From positions 309,760 through 373,759 of the IMG/VR virus record IMGVR_UViG_3300035183_000733: 64,000 bases of DNA; one strand, given 5' to 3'. Below the pieces are notes generated by a model, which was given only the letters and a program-made list of their open reading frames with translations, ran no database searches and had not been told where the DNA came from. The first letter of the stretch is position 1. Each line of letters opens with the position of its first letter. This DNA is from a virus. Position numbers and translations under genes: made by a program. Shown in pieces: positions 5,964 to 12,701 of this stretch.

Positions 5964-6036
5964 CCAGAGATGGTATTGGACCTCCCTCATAAGGAGGCGC
6001 GGAAACGCATCGCCGGTTCGAGTCCGGCCAGCGCTA
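5954..6036 (+). tRNA. tRNA with CAT anticodon, long variable arm
   Basis: Perfect acceptor AGCGCTG/CAGCGCT, anticodon stem CCTCC/GGAGG around CTCATAA (CAT), T-arm GCCGG TTCGAGT CCGGC. The variable region folds as GCG-GAAA-CGC (GNRA tetraloop). Position 1-72 is paired, so it is not an initiator. Met or, after lysidine modification, Ile2. It overlaps the end of the preceding CDS. Confidence 0.87.
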
Positions 6037-6110
6037 CAAGTTAGTTCTAAATTTTGTATATTGCCAGTAACTGTTTGATTACAGATAACTAAAACTAAAA
6101 AGGAAAAAAT

Positions 6111-6194
6111 ATGTTTTTAATAGGATTCTCAGGTATTGCCCCGCTACGAGAGCTACTGTCAGTAAGTAAAAACAACAGAAGGGAAGGCTTCTGA
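6111..6194 (+). CDS. Small ORF, 27 aa, in AT-rich segment
   Basis: ATG 6111 to TGA 6194 encodes MFLIGFSGIAPLRELLSVSK plus NNRREGF. A good ribosome-binding site (AAAAGGAAA) lies 6-7 nt upstream, unlike most ORFs of this size here. It begins the AT-rich, codon-atypical stretch 6040-7015. It may be a truncated gene end brought in with the insert. Confidence 0.35.
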   Translation: MFLIGFSGIAPLRELLSVSKNNRREGF

Positions 6195-6220
6195 ATTTAT
6201 AATTTAAAAACTAAATGACA

Positions 6221-6489
6221 ATGGAAAAGAAATTAGGGAAAATTGAAAGCGTAACCTTTGGACACGGAGGAAATGTGCTTGGGATGCCGAAATGATTAAG
6301 TGGGACAAAAATTGCAAATGGACAGAAGCCGACAGAGATAAGCAATACGCTGAGATTATGCGTTACCTATCAAAATTATTAAAGGAGGCAAAAGTTGATA
6401 GTGTTGATAAATTAAAAGGTGTGCCGATTGAAGCAACTTTTGATGGCAATATGCTAAAGGAGTGGAGAATTTTGACGGAAGTTATTTAG
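6221..6489 (+). pseudogene. Internally deleted bacterial-type gene of unknown family
   Basis: The N-terminal frame reads MEKKLGKIESVTFGHGG and stops at a TGA overlapping a second frame. That frame, read back past its ATG, gives CAWDAEMIKWDKNCKWTEAD and continues to a stop at 6489. The two halves look like the ends of one small conserved bacterial protein (typically G-H-G-G-Y-Q-D.. to a CAWD motif) whose middle was deleted out of frame. AT-rich codon use differs sharply from the phage backbone, suggesting recent acquisition. Confidence 0.6.
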
Positions 6490-6526
6490 TACACAGGTGA
6501 GCTGGGTTGTTTTTATTTCTTCTTAG

Positions 6527-6576
6527 CCCGTGTTATATTTTCGGTTGCTTTTCGCAACTGGAATATAACGGTCGGG
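6527..6576 (+). repeat. Long imperfect inverted repeat after the foreign gene
   Basis: CCCG..GTTATATT (6527-6539) pairs with AATATAAC..CGGG (6562-6576), with an inner GTTGC/GCAAC stem closing TTTTC. No T-run follows. It lies downstream of the decayed 6221 gene in a 260-base region (6490-6748) that otherwise holds only alternative stems near 6645-6680 and the promoter at 6737. It may be a recombination or cassette-end structure. Confidence 0.45.
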
Positions 6577-6736
6577 TGTTTATGAAGTTGGGGCATTCAA
6601 GGCTCTAATGTTCATACAACCACCGAAGTAAAATAGTAGCACAAAGGCTGAGTGCTTAGTTATCAGCCCTAAGCCCTAATTTTGTTAGCGGTTCGTGGTA
6701 GTTGTAAAAAAATTTGGTTGTTACGATATTTATACG

Positions 6737-6744
6737 TATCTTTG
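6737..6744 (+). promoter_or_regulatory. Bacteroidetes-type promoter box TATCTTTG
   Basis: Perfect TAnnTTTG box with a TTGG/TTG element 16-20 bp upstream (about 6716-6721). It lies 4 nt before the ATG at 6749, so the transcript would be nearly leaderless. Confidence 0.65.
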
Positions 6745-6748
6745 TCGT

Positions 6749-6988
6749 ATGGAAAATATAAAAGTAAAAAATTTGAAACGTGGTTATGGTGTAAACCATT
6801 CAAAACATGGCTACATTCAATATCGTGGACTTGCAACAAAACACCCTTATACAGATGAGCCAAAAGTACCACATAGATATGTATTTTGGCCTGCAATAGA
6901 TGAAGACGGTAAAGCATTGCCTGATGTTGTTTTGACAGATGGTAATGAAATTGTTGAACTGGTTGATAAATATGAGGAGGTGGAATGA
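6749..6988 (+). CDS. Hypothetical protein, 79 aa, in AT-rich foreign segment
   Basis: The start at 6749 is chosen because the TATCTTTG box ends just before it, although the frame is open further upstream. The protein begins MENIKVKNLKRGYGVNHSKH and has an aromatic/histidine-rich middle (HRYVFWPAIDEDG). No family recognised. Codons are strongly A/T-ending, unlike the backbone. Its stop overlaps the next start (ATGA). Confidence 0.6.
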   Translation: MENIKVKNLKRGYGVNHSKHGYIQYRGLATKHPYTDEPKVPHRYVFWPAIDEDGKALPDVVLTDGNEIVELVDKYEEVE

Positions 6989-7374
6989 GAATAGAAATTA
7001 ACCTTATAGACATGAAGAACGCTCAAGGACAAATTGACAGGAAAGGCAGGAACACAATGAACATGAAGAGACTACGCGAGCTGAAGGATCAGTTCGTGAC
7101 AGAGAATTACGGCAATGACAGCATGACGAGCGATGTGGTGGCGGTGGCGGCCATAGACAAGTTCTTTAATTTCGTGAAGGCAAAGGAGAAGGAATGTAGG
7201 GCCAACGATTTCAAGCCGGACCCGTCCCCAATGATCGGAACCAACCCGTTCCGCAAGGACGCTGTTAGCGACGGTGACCACCTTTTTATACCCCCGACGG
7301 AAACGGACCGTGGTTCCATGGACGAACGTTTTAACCGCCTGCTCAACTACAGGGTTGAGACCTCGGTGGAATAA
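6985..7374 (+). CDS. Hypothetical protein, 129 aa or 105 aa
   Basis: The frame starts with an ATGA overlap at 6985, but base composition changes from AT-rich to phage-like near 7015-7060, and ATG 7057 (MNMKRLRELKDQF) has its own purine-rich leader. The 105-aa version may be the original phage gene and the first 24 codons a fusion at the insert boundary. The N-terminal third is helical and charged. The C-terminal part carries FIPPTETDRGSMDERFNRLL. No family recognised. Confidence 0.6.
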   Translation: MRIEINLIDMKNAQGQIDRKGRNTMNMKRLRELKDQFVTENYGNDSMTSDVVAVAAIDKFFNFVKAKEKECRANDFKPDPSPMIGTNPFRKDAVSDGDHLFIPPTETDRGSMDERFNRLLNYRVETSVE

Positions 7375-7397
7375 ATATCCAGATAAATAGATTAAGA

Positions 7398-7478
7398 GGT
7401 GACCGAAGGGGAGCATGCTTCCCTGGCAAATATCCGAGCGCGTCCTCGCCTTAAGTCCGTAAATAGGGGCTGGTCACC
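7398..7478 (+). ncRNA. Closed-stem structured element before tRNA-Thr(CGT)
   Basis: GGTGACC (7398-7404) pairs perfectly with GGTCACC (7472-7478). Inside is a 7-bp hairpin AGGGGAG/CTTCCCT (7407-7424, loop CATG) and CGAG/CTCG (7435-7438 with 7445-7448). The closing stem, 81-nt span and position 5 nt before a tRNA match the other tRNA-spacer elements. A GATAAATAGA box lies just upstream at 7382. Confidence 0.45.
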
Positions 7479-7483
7479 AACTT

Positions 7484-7559
7484 GCCGATGTAGTTCAGCT
7501 GGTAGAACGTCGGTATCGTAAACCGAAAGTCGCAGGTTCGAATCCTGTCATCGGCTCCA
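7484..7559 (+). tRNA. tRNA-Thr (anticodon CGT)
   Basis: Perfect acceptor GCCGATG/CATCGGC, anticodon stem TCGGT/ACCGA around ATCGTAA (CGT), T-arm GCAGG TTCGAAT CCTGT, discriminator T and encoded CCA. The A at position 32 of the loop is unusual. Reads ACG. Separated from the main cluster by the AT-rich segment. Confidence 0.9.
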
Positions 7560-7573
7560 AAAATTATTACGGT

Positions 7574-7699
7574 ATGGAGTTCAAGGAGCTGGAGATAATA
7601 AAGATTGAGACGGAGGATCGGTTCTTCGTCACCGACCAGGGTGAGCTCGGTATAGAAATGCAGATAACAGTGCTGCCGAGTGGCAGCGTGATTGAATAA
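7574..7699 (+). CDS. Small hypothetical protein, 41 aa
   Basis: ATG 7574 to TAA 7699 encodes an acidic peptide beginning MEFKELEIIKIETEDRFFVT with alternating hydrophobics, suggesting a short beta sheet. It lies between tRNA-Thr and the release-factor gene. Backbone-like codon use supports coding. Confidence 0.5.
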   Translation: MEFKELEIIKIETEDRFFVTDQGELGIEMQITVLPSGSVIE

Positions 7700-7714
7700 C
7701 AAAAACAAAAAGCC

Positions 7715-8306
7715 ATGAAAAAAGAATCGGTAGTTCTTGAGATACGTGCGGCGGCCGGTAGAGATGATGCAAAACTTCTTGTAGAAGAAATGACGTCTAT
7801 TTATCGCAAAGCCGCCATCTGGCTCTCACCGTTGGACTCGAATACCCCCTACGGAGAAGAGAGGCAGGGTCCAGACGAGCATCGTCACGGTGGCAGTCAT
7901 GGACGATAAACCACAACAAAACTTCGTGCTAAACCGCAACGACGTCGACCGCAAGTACTGCAGGTCTGGCGGCAAGGGCGGGCAAAAGGTGAACAAGGTC
8001 GAGACTTGCGTCGTGCTCACGCATATTCCGTCCAGCATGCAGGTCAGGTCGGAGGAGCACAGGACGCGCGAGAAGAACGAGGCCGCGGCCTGGGAACGCC
8101 TGGAGGACAAGCTGCGGGCCATCCACGACAACGGGGAGGGCCGCAAGATCCAGGGCATCCGCAACTCGCAGATAGGCACCGGAGAGCGCAACGACAAGCG
8201 CAGGACCTACCGGGACCAGGACGGCTACGTCATCGACCACGTCACAGGGAAACGGATTACGATGAAGGACCTGTATAAGGGGAACATCGGAGGTCTCCAC
8301 GTGTAA
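7715..8306 (+). pseudogene. Class-I peptide chain release factor homologue, frameshifted/deleted
   Basis: The first frame (7715-7909) reads MKKESVVLEIRAAAGRDDAK and matches the start of domain 2 of RF1/RF2. The second frame reads TRIPPTEKRGRVQTS, then the GGQ region YCRSGGKGGQKVNKVET (7950-8000) and the RNSQIGTGERNDKRRTY block, ending KDLYKGNIGG. The GGQ loop is the peptidyl-tRNA hydrolysis motif. The codon-reading part of domain 2 is missing at the frame change near 7830, so the gene is broken or was reduced to a codon-independent rescue factor. The 3' frame alone (138 aa from 7890) has ArfB-like size. An RNA ligase gene lies downstream. Confidence 0.75.
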
Positions 8307-8313
8307 AAGTATT

Positions 8314-8580
8314 ATGGATATAGAGATGGTTTACATACAGCACTGCGACCTGCCGGAGTGCGCGCTCGGGACTGCCGAGTGGGACTGCCCGAGTTGTGGA
8401 GGACACAACATCGAGTACGACGATTTCTTTTACGAGGAGTACGAAAAGGAACACAAGGGTGAGCTTTGCTGCGATTGGTGCCGGGCAGAATTTGAAGTTG
8501 AGAAAAAAGAATACGGTATTTACAATATTAAAAAGGAGGTAAACAATGAGCAATTGGAAAGTAATAAAGACAAAGATTGA
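8314..8580 (+). CDS. Zinc-ribbon protein, 88 aa
   Basis: Two CxxC knuckles, CPSCGG (about residues 25-30) and CDWC (about 53-56), are typical of a zinc ribbon; an earlier HCDLPEC may add ligands. The C-terminus is Lys/Glu-rich. The 3' end overlaps the RNA-ligase start by 35 bases, so the two are likely co-expressed. It may be a nucleic-acid-binding partner; that is inference. Confidence 0.7.
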   Translation: MDIEMVYIQHCDLPECALGTAEWDCPSCGGHNIEYDDFFYEEYEKEHKGELCCDWCRAEFEVEKKEYGIYNIKKEVNNEQLESNKDKD

Positions 8581-9625
8581 GGTGTTCGATCACCCGGATG
8601 CGGCGAAACTGCAAATCGGAAAGATTGGCACATACCAGGTAGTTGTGCAGAAGGGACTGTACAACGGTGGTGAGGACGTGGTATTCGCTCCCGAGAAGTC
8701 CATCCTGAACGGTGAGCTTGAGAAGGAGTACAAGAACTACCTGCACGGTCCTGATAAGAACAGGGTTGGTTCTATTCGTTTGAGAGGTGAGCTATCTTGT
8801 GGTATCATCATACCTAACGAGCTTGTGTTCGCGCAGTGCGGTAAGCACATAAGCGAGCTGCCTAACGACGAGGACCTGTCGGAGATTCTTGGTATAACCA
8901 AGTACGTGCCGAGGGTTCCTTCCGAGATGGAGGGCGTGGCGGTTCCTATCGAGTACGACAACTTCTCGATAAAGCACGACGTCGAACAGTTCGGTGTTTA
9001 CGCTGCTGACTTCGTGGACGGGGAGCGTGTCGTGATAACGGAGAAGCTGCACGGGTCGCAGCTCGTGGCATACATCTCTGTGCACAACGACAACCAGGTT
9101 AAGGCAAAGTGGGTGTCTACCAAGAACTACAACGCCGAGGGCTTGTGCCTTGTGGAGAGCGATACCAACTTCTACTGGATGGCGGTTAACGATATAGGGT
9201 TATTCTCCAACATACTGGACTTGCTGCCCAATCTGTCCGCCCTCGCCGGGCTCAGCTCCGGCGATGAGATGGTGGTGCAGGTGTTCGGTGAGGGTATTCC
9301 TTGTCAGGCCATGAAGTATGGTTTCGTCAACCCGACTATGAAGATATTCGGTGTGACGATAAACGGAAAGACATATCCTTACGATCAGCTTCCGGAGTAC
9401 TTCAGAAAGAATTGGGTTCCTGTTCTGTACGACGGACCTTACGAGAACGTGCCGGAGCTCAAGAAGCTTGCGCTCGGTAACGAGAAGGTGTCCGGCCAGG
9501 AGCTGCACATTAAGGAGGGCATTGTAATAACTCCTTACGAGGTGCGCAGGGCCAAGGACGGGACATGGCTGAAAGTTAAGGTGATTAACCCGAAATACAA
9601 GGAGACAGGCGAAGAATTTTCGTAA
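8546..9625 (+). CDS. RNA ligase, DRB0094/Rnl5-like
   Basis: Nucleotidyltransferase motif I TEKLHGS places the adenylated lysine at about K167. Further motifs are visible as EGIVITP (motif IV) and LKVKVINPKY (motif V). The first 150 residues carry a separate N-terminal module with FDHPDAAKLQIGKIGTYQ, as in Deinococcus DRB0094-type (Rnl5) ligases, and 359 aa fits that family. It joins RNA 3'-OH and 5'-phosphate ends via an AMP intermediate in the cytoplasm. An AAGGAGG sequence lies at 8531-8537, 8 nt before the ATG. Next to tRNA genes and a release-factor homologue, it probably repairs cleaved tRNA or rRNA. Confidence 0.9.
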   Translation: MSNWKVIKTKIEVFDHPDAAKLQIGKIGTYQVVVQKGLYNGGEDVVFAPEKSILNGELEKEYKNYLHGPDKNRVGSIRLRGELSCGIIIPNELVFAQCGKHISELPNDEDLSEILGITKYVPRVPSEMEGVAVPIEYDNFSIKHDVEQFGVYAADFVDGERVVITEKLHGSQLVAYISVHNDNQVKAKWVSTKNYNAEGLCLVESDTNFYWMAVNDIGLFSNILDLLPNLSALAGLSSGDEMVVQVFGEGIPCQAMKYGFVNPTMKIFGVTINGKTYPYDQLPEYFRKNWVPVLYDGPYENVPELKKLALGNEKVSGQELHIKEGIVITPYEVRRAKDGTWLKVKVINPKYKETGEEFS

Positions 9626-9649
9626 ATCTACAAGGATTTAAGTGTACGT

Positions 9650-9961
9650 ATGTGTAAAGTAATAAATATAAAAGATAAAGGTGACGAATCAAATTTTGTG
9701 TATATCGGGAGACCTACAAAATTTGGCAACCCGTATTCGCACAGGGAGGGAACGCTCGCCGAGTTCAGGGTTGCGTCAAGGAAGGAAGCGCTCGAGAAGT
9801 ACGAGAAGTACCTATTATCGAATCCCTCGCTGATGGAATCCCTGCACGAACTGAAGGGAAAGACCCTGGTGTGCTGGTGCAAACCCAAGGCTTGTCATGG
9901 GGATATTTTAAAAAAATACGTGGATAAACTCGAAAAAGGTTTACCTGCGACGTTGTTCTAA
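9650..9961 (+). CDS. DUF4326 family protein
   Basis: The signature FVYIGRPTKFGNPYSHREG (about residues 16-34) and the C-terminal GKTLVCWCKPKACHGDIL with conserved CWC..CHGD are diagnostic of DUF4326, a small family common in phages. Length 103 aa is typical. Its biochemical function is not established; the conserved Cys/His pair suggests a metal or catalytic site. Confidence 0.88.
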   Translation: MCKVINIKDKGDESNFVYIGRPTKFGNPYSHREGTLAEFRVASRKEALEKYEKYLLSNPSLMESLHELKGKTLVCWCKPKACHGDILKKYVDKLEKGLPATLF

Positions 9962-9974
9962 AGATAAATAGATT

Positions 9975-10148
9975 ATGAACTTTGAACCTGAATACAGGAT
10001 GGAATCGTTGACGAAAAAACAATATGAGCGCGCTATCAAATCAAAGTGGCGTAGACTGCGTTTTTGCGCGCGACTTCGTATTGCGTATCGCTCACTGGGG
10101 GCGGCGCACGATCTATCGGTCACACCCGATAGGAATATAAGAGGGTAG
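9975..10148 (+). CDS. Small strongly basic protein, 57 aa
   Basis: ATG 9975 lies directly behind a GATAAATAGATT box (9963). The product begins MNFEPEYRMESLTKKQYERA and has a cluster KSKWRRLRFCARLRIAYR, so it is highly positively charged and possibly nucleic-acid-binding. No family recognised. The opposite strand is also open but has poorer codon quality. Confidence 0.5.
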   Translation: MNFEPEYRMESLTKKQYERAIKSKWRRLRFCARLRIAYRSLGAAHDLSVTPDRNIRG

Positions 10149-10188
10149 GAGAGACCCTCGAATTTCTCTCCAAAACAAGCATAGGAAT

Positions 10189-10704
10189 ATGAAAGTGTTT
10201 AAGAAGTTTGGAGAGGAGCAAGTGCCGGATCTGGCAGCATACGTCAAGGACTACGTATCTCTCCACAAGGATGTAACAATAATGGTAGGCTGTGACGCGG
10301 CCGATTCTGGATGGTACCTGAGGTACTGTACTGTCGTTCTATTGCGCCACGAGGGCAAGGGAGCGCACTTTTTGTTTTACAAGGATTCGGTCAAGAAGAG
10401 TTCGCCTAAGAAGCTGCAGACTCCAGACGAGATATTCATGAAGATCTGGGGCGAGGTGGAGCGTATATTTGAAGTGGCCGAGTACCTCGAGACAGAGCTG
10501 ACGAAGTCTGGCGTGTACGAGTATGCACGTAAGCCGGGGTACAAGTTGGTCGAAACCCACGTCGACATCAACCCGGACCCGCACGAGGGCTCGCACCTGG
10601 TGTACAACGCCGCCACTGGATTCTTCTCCGGTTCGGGTTACATCGTCAAGGCCAAGCCTTGGGCATGGGCCTCGACTTGCGCAGCTGACATGCTGCTCAG
10701 GTAG
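10189..10704 (+). CDS. RNase H-like YkuK/DUF458 family protein
   Basis: The strand pattern VTIMVGCDAADSG..YCTVVLL (acidic residue at about 30), followed by GKGAHFLFYKDSV and a C-terminal HVDINPDPHEGSHLVYNAA, is that of the DUF458/YkuK family, which adopts an RNase H-like fold. Length 171 aa is normal. The carboxylates seen could form a nuclease site, but activity in this family is unproven. A terminator follows at 10750. Confidence 0.82.
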   Translation: MKVFKKFGEEQVPDLAAYVKDYVSLHKDVTIMVGCDAADSGWYLRYCTVVLLRHEGKGAHFLFYKDSVKKSSPKKLQTPDEIFMKIWGEVERIFEVAEYLETELTKSGVYEYARKPGYKLVETHVDINPDPHEGSHLVYNAATGFFSGSGYIVKAKPWAWASTCAADMLLR

Positions 10705-10749
10705 GATATATGCCTCCATGCTTAGGTCATGCATAAATCGACCGGCAGC

Positions 10750-10776
10750 CCCCGCACTATCGCGGGGTTTTTATTT
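10750..10776 (+). terminator. Rho-independent terminator
   Basis: CCCCGC/GCGGGG stem (10750-10755 with 10762-10767), loop ACTATC, followed by TTTTTATTTT. Confidence 0.85.
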
Positions 10777-10783
10777 TCAGAAT

Positions 10784-10951
10784 ATGGAGTTCTACTGCGA
10801 TAACAAGAGACACCTGGTGTTGTCGTACAGCATAGAGAACCTTCACAAGATGGCTGAGGATCTCAATATAAAGCGCTGCTGGTTCCACAAGCAGATAGCC
10901 CATATAATAGGACACTATTGCCTGAGAAATGTTGGAAATTTCTTCGGGTAG
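10784..10951 (+). CDS. DUF4031-like protein, short form, 55 aa
   Basis: MEFYCDNKRH..., then LHKMAEDLNIKRCWFHK and a terminal HYCL match DUF4031 (D-N-x-R-H start, LHxxAxxLGxxRxWF core). The family is usually 75-100 aa, so this is a minimal or truncated member. It starts 16 nt after a terminator and is followed by a promoter at 10978. Confidence 0.7.
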   Translation: MEFYCDNKRHLVLSYSIENLHKMAEDLNIKRCWFHKQIAHIIGHYCLRNVGNFFG

Positions 10952-10977
10952 TTGTATTATAGTTCCCAGGAAGTTGC

Positions 10978-10985
10978 TATCTTTG
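10978..10985 (+). promoter_or_regulatory. Bacteroidetes-type promoter box TATCTTTG
   Basis: Perfect TAnnTTTG with a TTG at 10951-10953 about 24 bp upstream. It lies 30 bp before the DUF932 gene, which sits in its own terminator-bounded unit. Confidence 0.7.
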
Positions 10986-11014
10986 TTATGTTAATCAATT
11001 AAAACAATTAAAAC

Positions 11015-11896
11015 ATGACAAGAACAATGGAAATAGCGTTGACACCAGCGCACGAAAAAGTAGTCGGCAAATTAGCAGCCAACGAGCCTTACAATAAGAA
11101 GGCAATCCTCGACAGAACAGCGATGATCTCTGTTAAGAAGGAAGGCGGAGTAATCGTTACCCGCGACAAGGGCAACATCGTATCTAAGTTCCGCCCGAGC
11201 AAGATCTACGAAATCGTAGACTTCAATGATGCGGTAAAAACTTTGCTGTCGGTTATTGACGGCATATTCAACCCTGAGTTCTACAACATCACGGTTAAAG
11301 CCGGGTACCAGGAGCTTAAGCTTCGCGGCAAGTCGCACAAGATCAACGGGGACGTGTTCCACGAGATGGTGTGGTTGACAAACAGCACCGACGGTACAAA
11401 GCGTCTTTCAATCCGTTATGGATTGATGCGCCAGTGGTGCTCTAACGGTGCGGTGATGACTTACAAGGGATCATCGTTCCGGGTGAAACACCTGACGACT
11501 AATAACGTTAACGAGGAATTGAAGGCGTTCATGCTGCAATTGCCTAAGCTTGACGTTACAAAAACAATCAAGCGCTTAAAAAGCATTGGTGGCAAAACCA
11601 TCACGGTGCGCGAGTTGTCCGACTCGTTGGTAAACAAAATCGGCAAGAAGGGCAACGATACCATTTGGAAGTTGCTTGTCGACAAGATGGCCTCTTCGAA
11701 GACCGACAGAATCGGCACCAAGGAGGACGCGCTCATCACAGGCATCAAAGTACCTTTCAATGAAATGACCAAAGAAACGCTGGACACTCCATTGGACAGC
11801 TGGAAGGTATTCAACTGCTACACCGAGCTTTGGAGAAGCTTGGACGCAGGGGAGATCGAGCGCGAGACCAACAAGATCCTTGAAATCCTTAACTAA
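11015..11896 (+). CDS. DUF932-like phage protein
   Basis: The central block KRLSIRYGLMRQWCSNGAVM (about residues 133-152) corresponds to the conserved LxRxxCSNGxxV core of DUF932 proteins, common in phages and plasmids. The protein is 293 aa, soluble and mixed alpha/beta. It is transcribed alone between a host-type promoter and a strong terminator, consistent with early expression. Biochemical role unknown. Confidence 0.75.
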   Translation: MTRTMEIALTPAHEKVVGKLAANEPYNKKAILDRTAMISVKKEGGVIVTRDKGNIVSKFRPSKIYEIVDFNDAVKTLLSVIDGIFNPEFYNITVKAGYQELKLRGKSHKINGDVFHEMVWLTNSTDGTKRLSIRYGLMRQWCSNGAVMTYKGSSFRVKHLTTNNVNEELKAFMLQLPKLDVTKTIKRLKSIGGKTITVRELSDSLVNKIGKKGNDTIWKLLVDKMASSKTDRIGTKEDALITGIKVPFNEMTKETLDTPLDSWKVFNCYTELWRSLDAGEIERETNKILEILN

Positions 11897-11904
11897 GTAA
11901 TAAC

Positions 11905-11935
11905 GGAGGGGGTGGAAGTCCCCCTCCATTTTTAA
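11905..11935 (+). terminator. Rho-independent terminator
   Basis: Perfect 8-bp stem GGAGGGGG/CCCCCTCC (11905-11912 with 11920-11927), loop TGGAAGT, tail ATTTTTAAT. Ends the DUF932 unit. Confidence 0.9.
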
Positions 11936-11942
11936 TACGCCA

Positions 11943-12128
11943 ATGAAAAAACAAACCATAGGAGAGCCAAGGCCGACCTCCACAATGAAAGAACTATTTG
12001 TGACATCGACTTAAAGGTCACGGAAAGAGGTACTAAAGGGCGGCATCTACAAGATGGGCTCGAACATATTCAAGCTCTCCCATTGGAATGATACGCGCGA
12101 AAATGAGGCGTGGATGTCTCCATCATAA
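11943..12128 (+). pseudogene. Frameshifted small gene, about 60 codons
   Basis: ATG 11943 is followed by a run of six A. Adding one A gives a coherent frame, MKKTNHRRAKADLHNERTIC, continuing DIDLKVTERG. A second shift near 12035 leads into VLKGGIYKMGSNIFKLSHWN ending at a TAA at about 12127. Both halves use backbone codons. No family recognised. Confidence 0.45.
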
Positions 12129-12158
12129 AAATCATAAACGTACGTACGATAAATAGAA

Positions 12159-12182
12159 GTCCAGATGATCTGGGCTTTTTAT
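12159..12182 (+). terminator. Rho-independent terminator
   Basis: GTCCAGA/TCTGGGC (12159-12165 with 12169-12175), loop TGA, then TTTTTATT. A GATAAATAGA box lies at 12149. Confidence 0.7.
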
Positions 12183-12216
12183 TACCCCAGAGTCAAAGAA
12201 CATCCAGGCCAGCATC

Positions 12217-12700
12217 ATGATGGACCTGTACCTCAAGGGGTATTCGCCGATAGTAGCGAATTTCACGTGTCAGGGCTTGTCCGAGTGCGAAAGATAAGCA
12301 GGTCTGACTTCAGGAAGGATTTCGAGAAAGAACACAAGCACAAATTGCTACTGGCGCGCAAAGCCACAAAGACATACAGCAAATGTGTTCGCGGGAAGAA
12401 GACCGACGAAACAGAAACGTACGTGCTCATACCCAACTACTTCACGTACCTCGTTCCAGAGGGCCTGGTCAAGGTAGAGGAGGTTCCTGAGTACGCAGGT
12501 CTGCTGTACGTCCTATCCGACTACAAGGGTTCTACTGGGCGAAGAAACCACCACCTAAGCTGCACGACAACCGGATGGACGATAAGATGCTGCGCGCGAT
12601 AGCGCACAACCTCATGTGCAAGTTAATTTTCGGCAGCTCGTACCAGACCTATATCAATAAGAATAATAGCGTCATAGATGGATATATAAATAAAACGGAT
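12217..12700 (+). pseudogene. MmcB-like PD-(D/E)XK-type DNA repair protein, frameshifted
   Basis: Three frames together spell an MmcB-like protein. MMDLYLKGYSPIVANFTCQG..SECE comes first. A four-base loss near 12285 then joins KISRSDFRKDFEKEHK (the E-x-K / S-x-x-D-F core) and NYFTYLVPEGLVKVEEVPEY with AGLLYVLSD. A further shift near 12535 leads to WAKKPPPKLHDNRMDDKMLR. Order and motifs match MmcB-like nuclease-fold proteins that follow the pattern DFxxD..YFYYVPxGL..PxxAGLxYV. As assembled it cannot be made in one piece. Confidence 0.6.
12681..12690 (+). promoter_or_regulatory. Late-type box GATATATAAA
   Basis: Exact match to the GATATATAA motif found before virion genes. It lies 12 bp before ATG 12702. 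Confidence 0.5.
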
Positions 12701-12701
12701 G

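Noticed and set aside
6490-6700. Possible integron attC site ending GTTAGCG
   Set aside because: An inverted repeat is present, but no matching RYYYAAC partner for the GTTRRRY-like end is found at the expected position.
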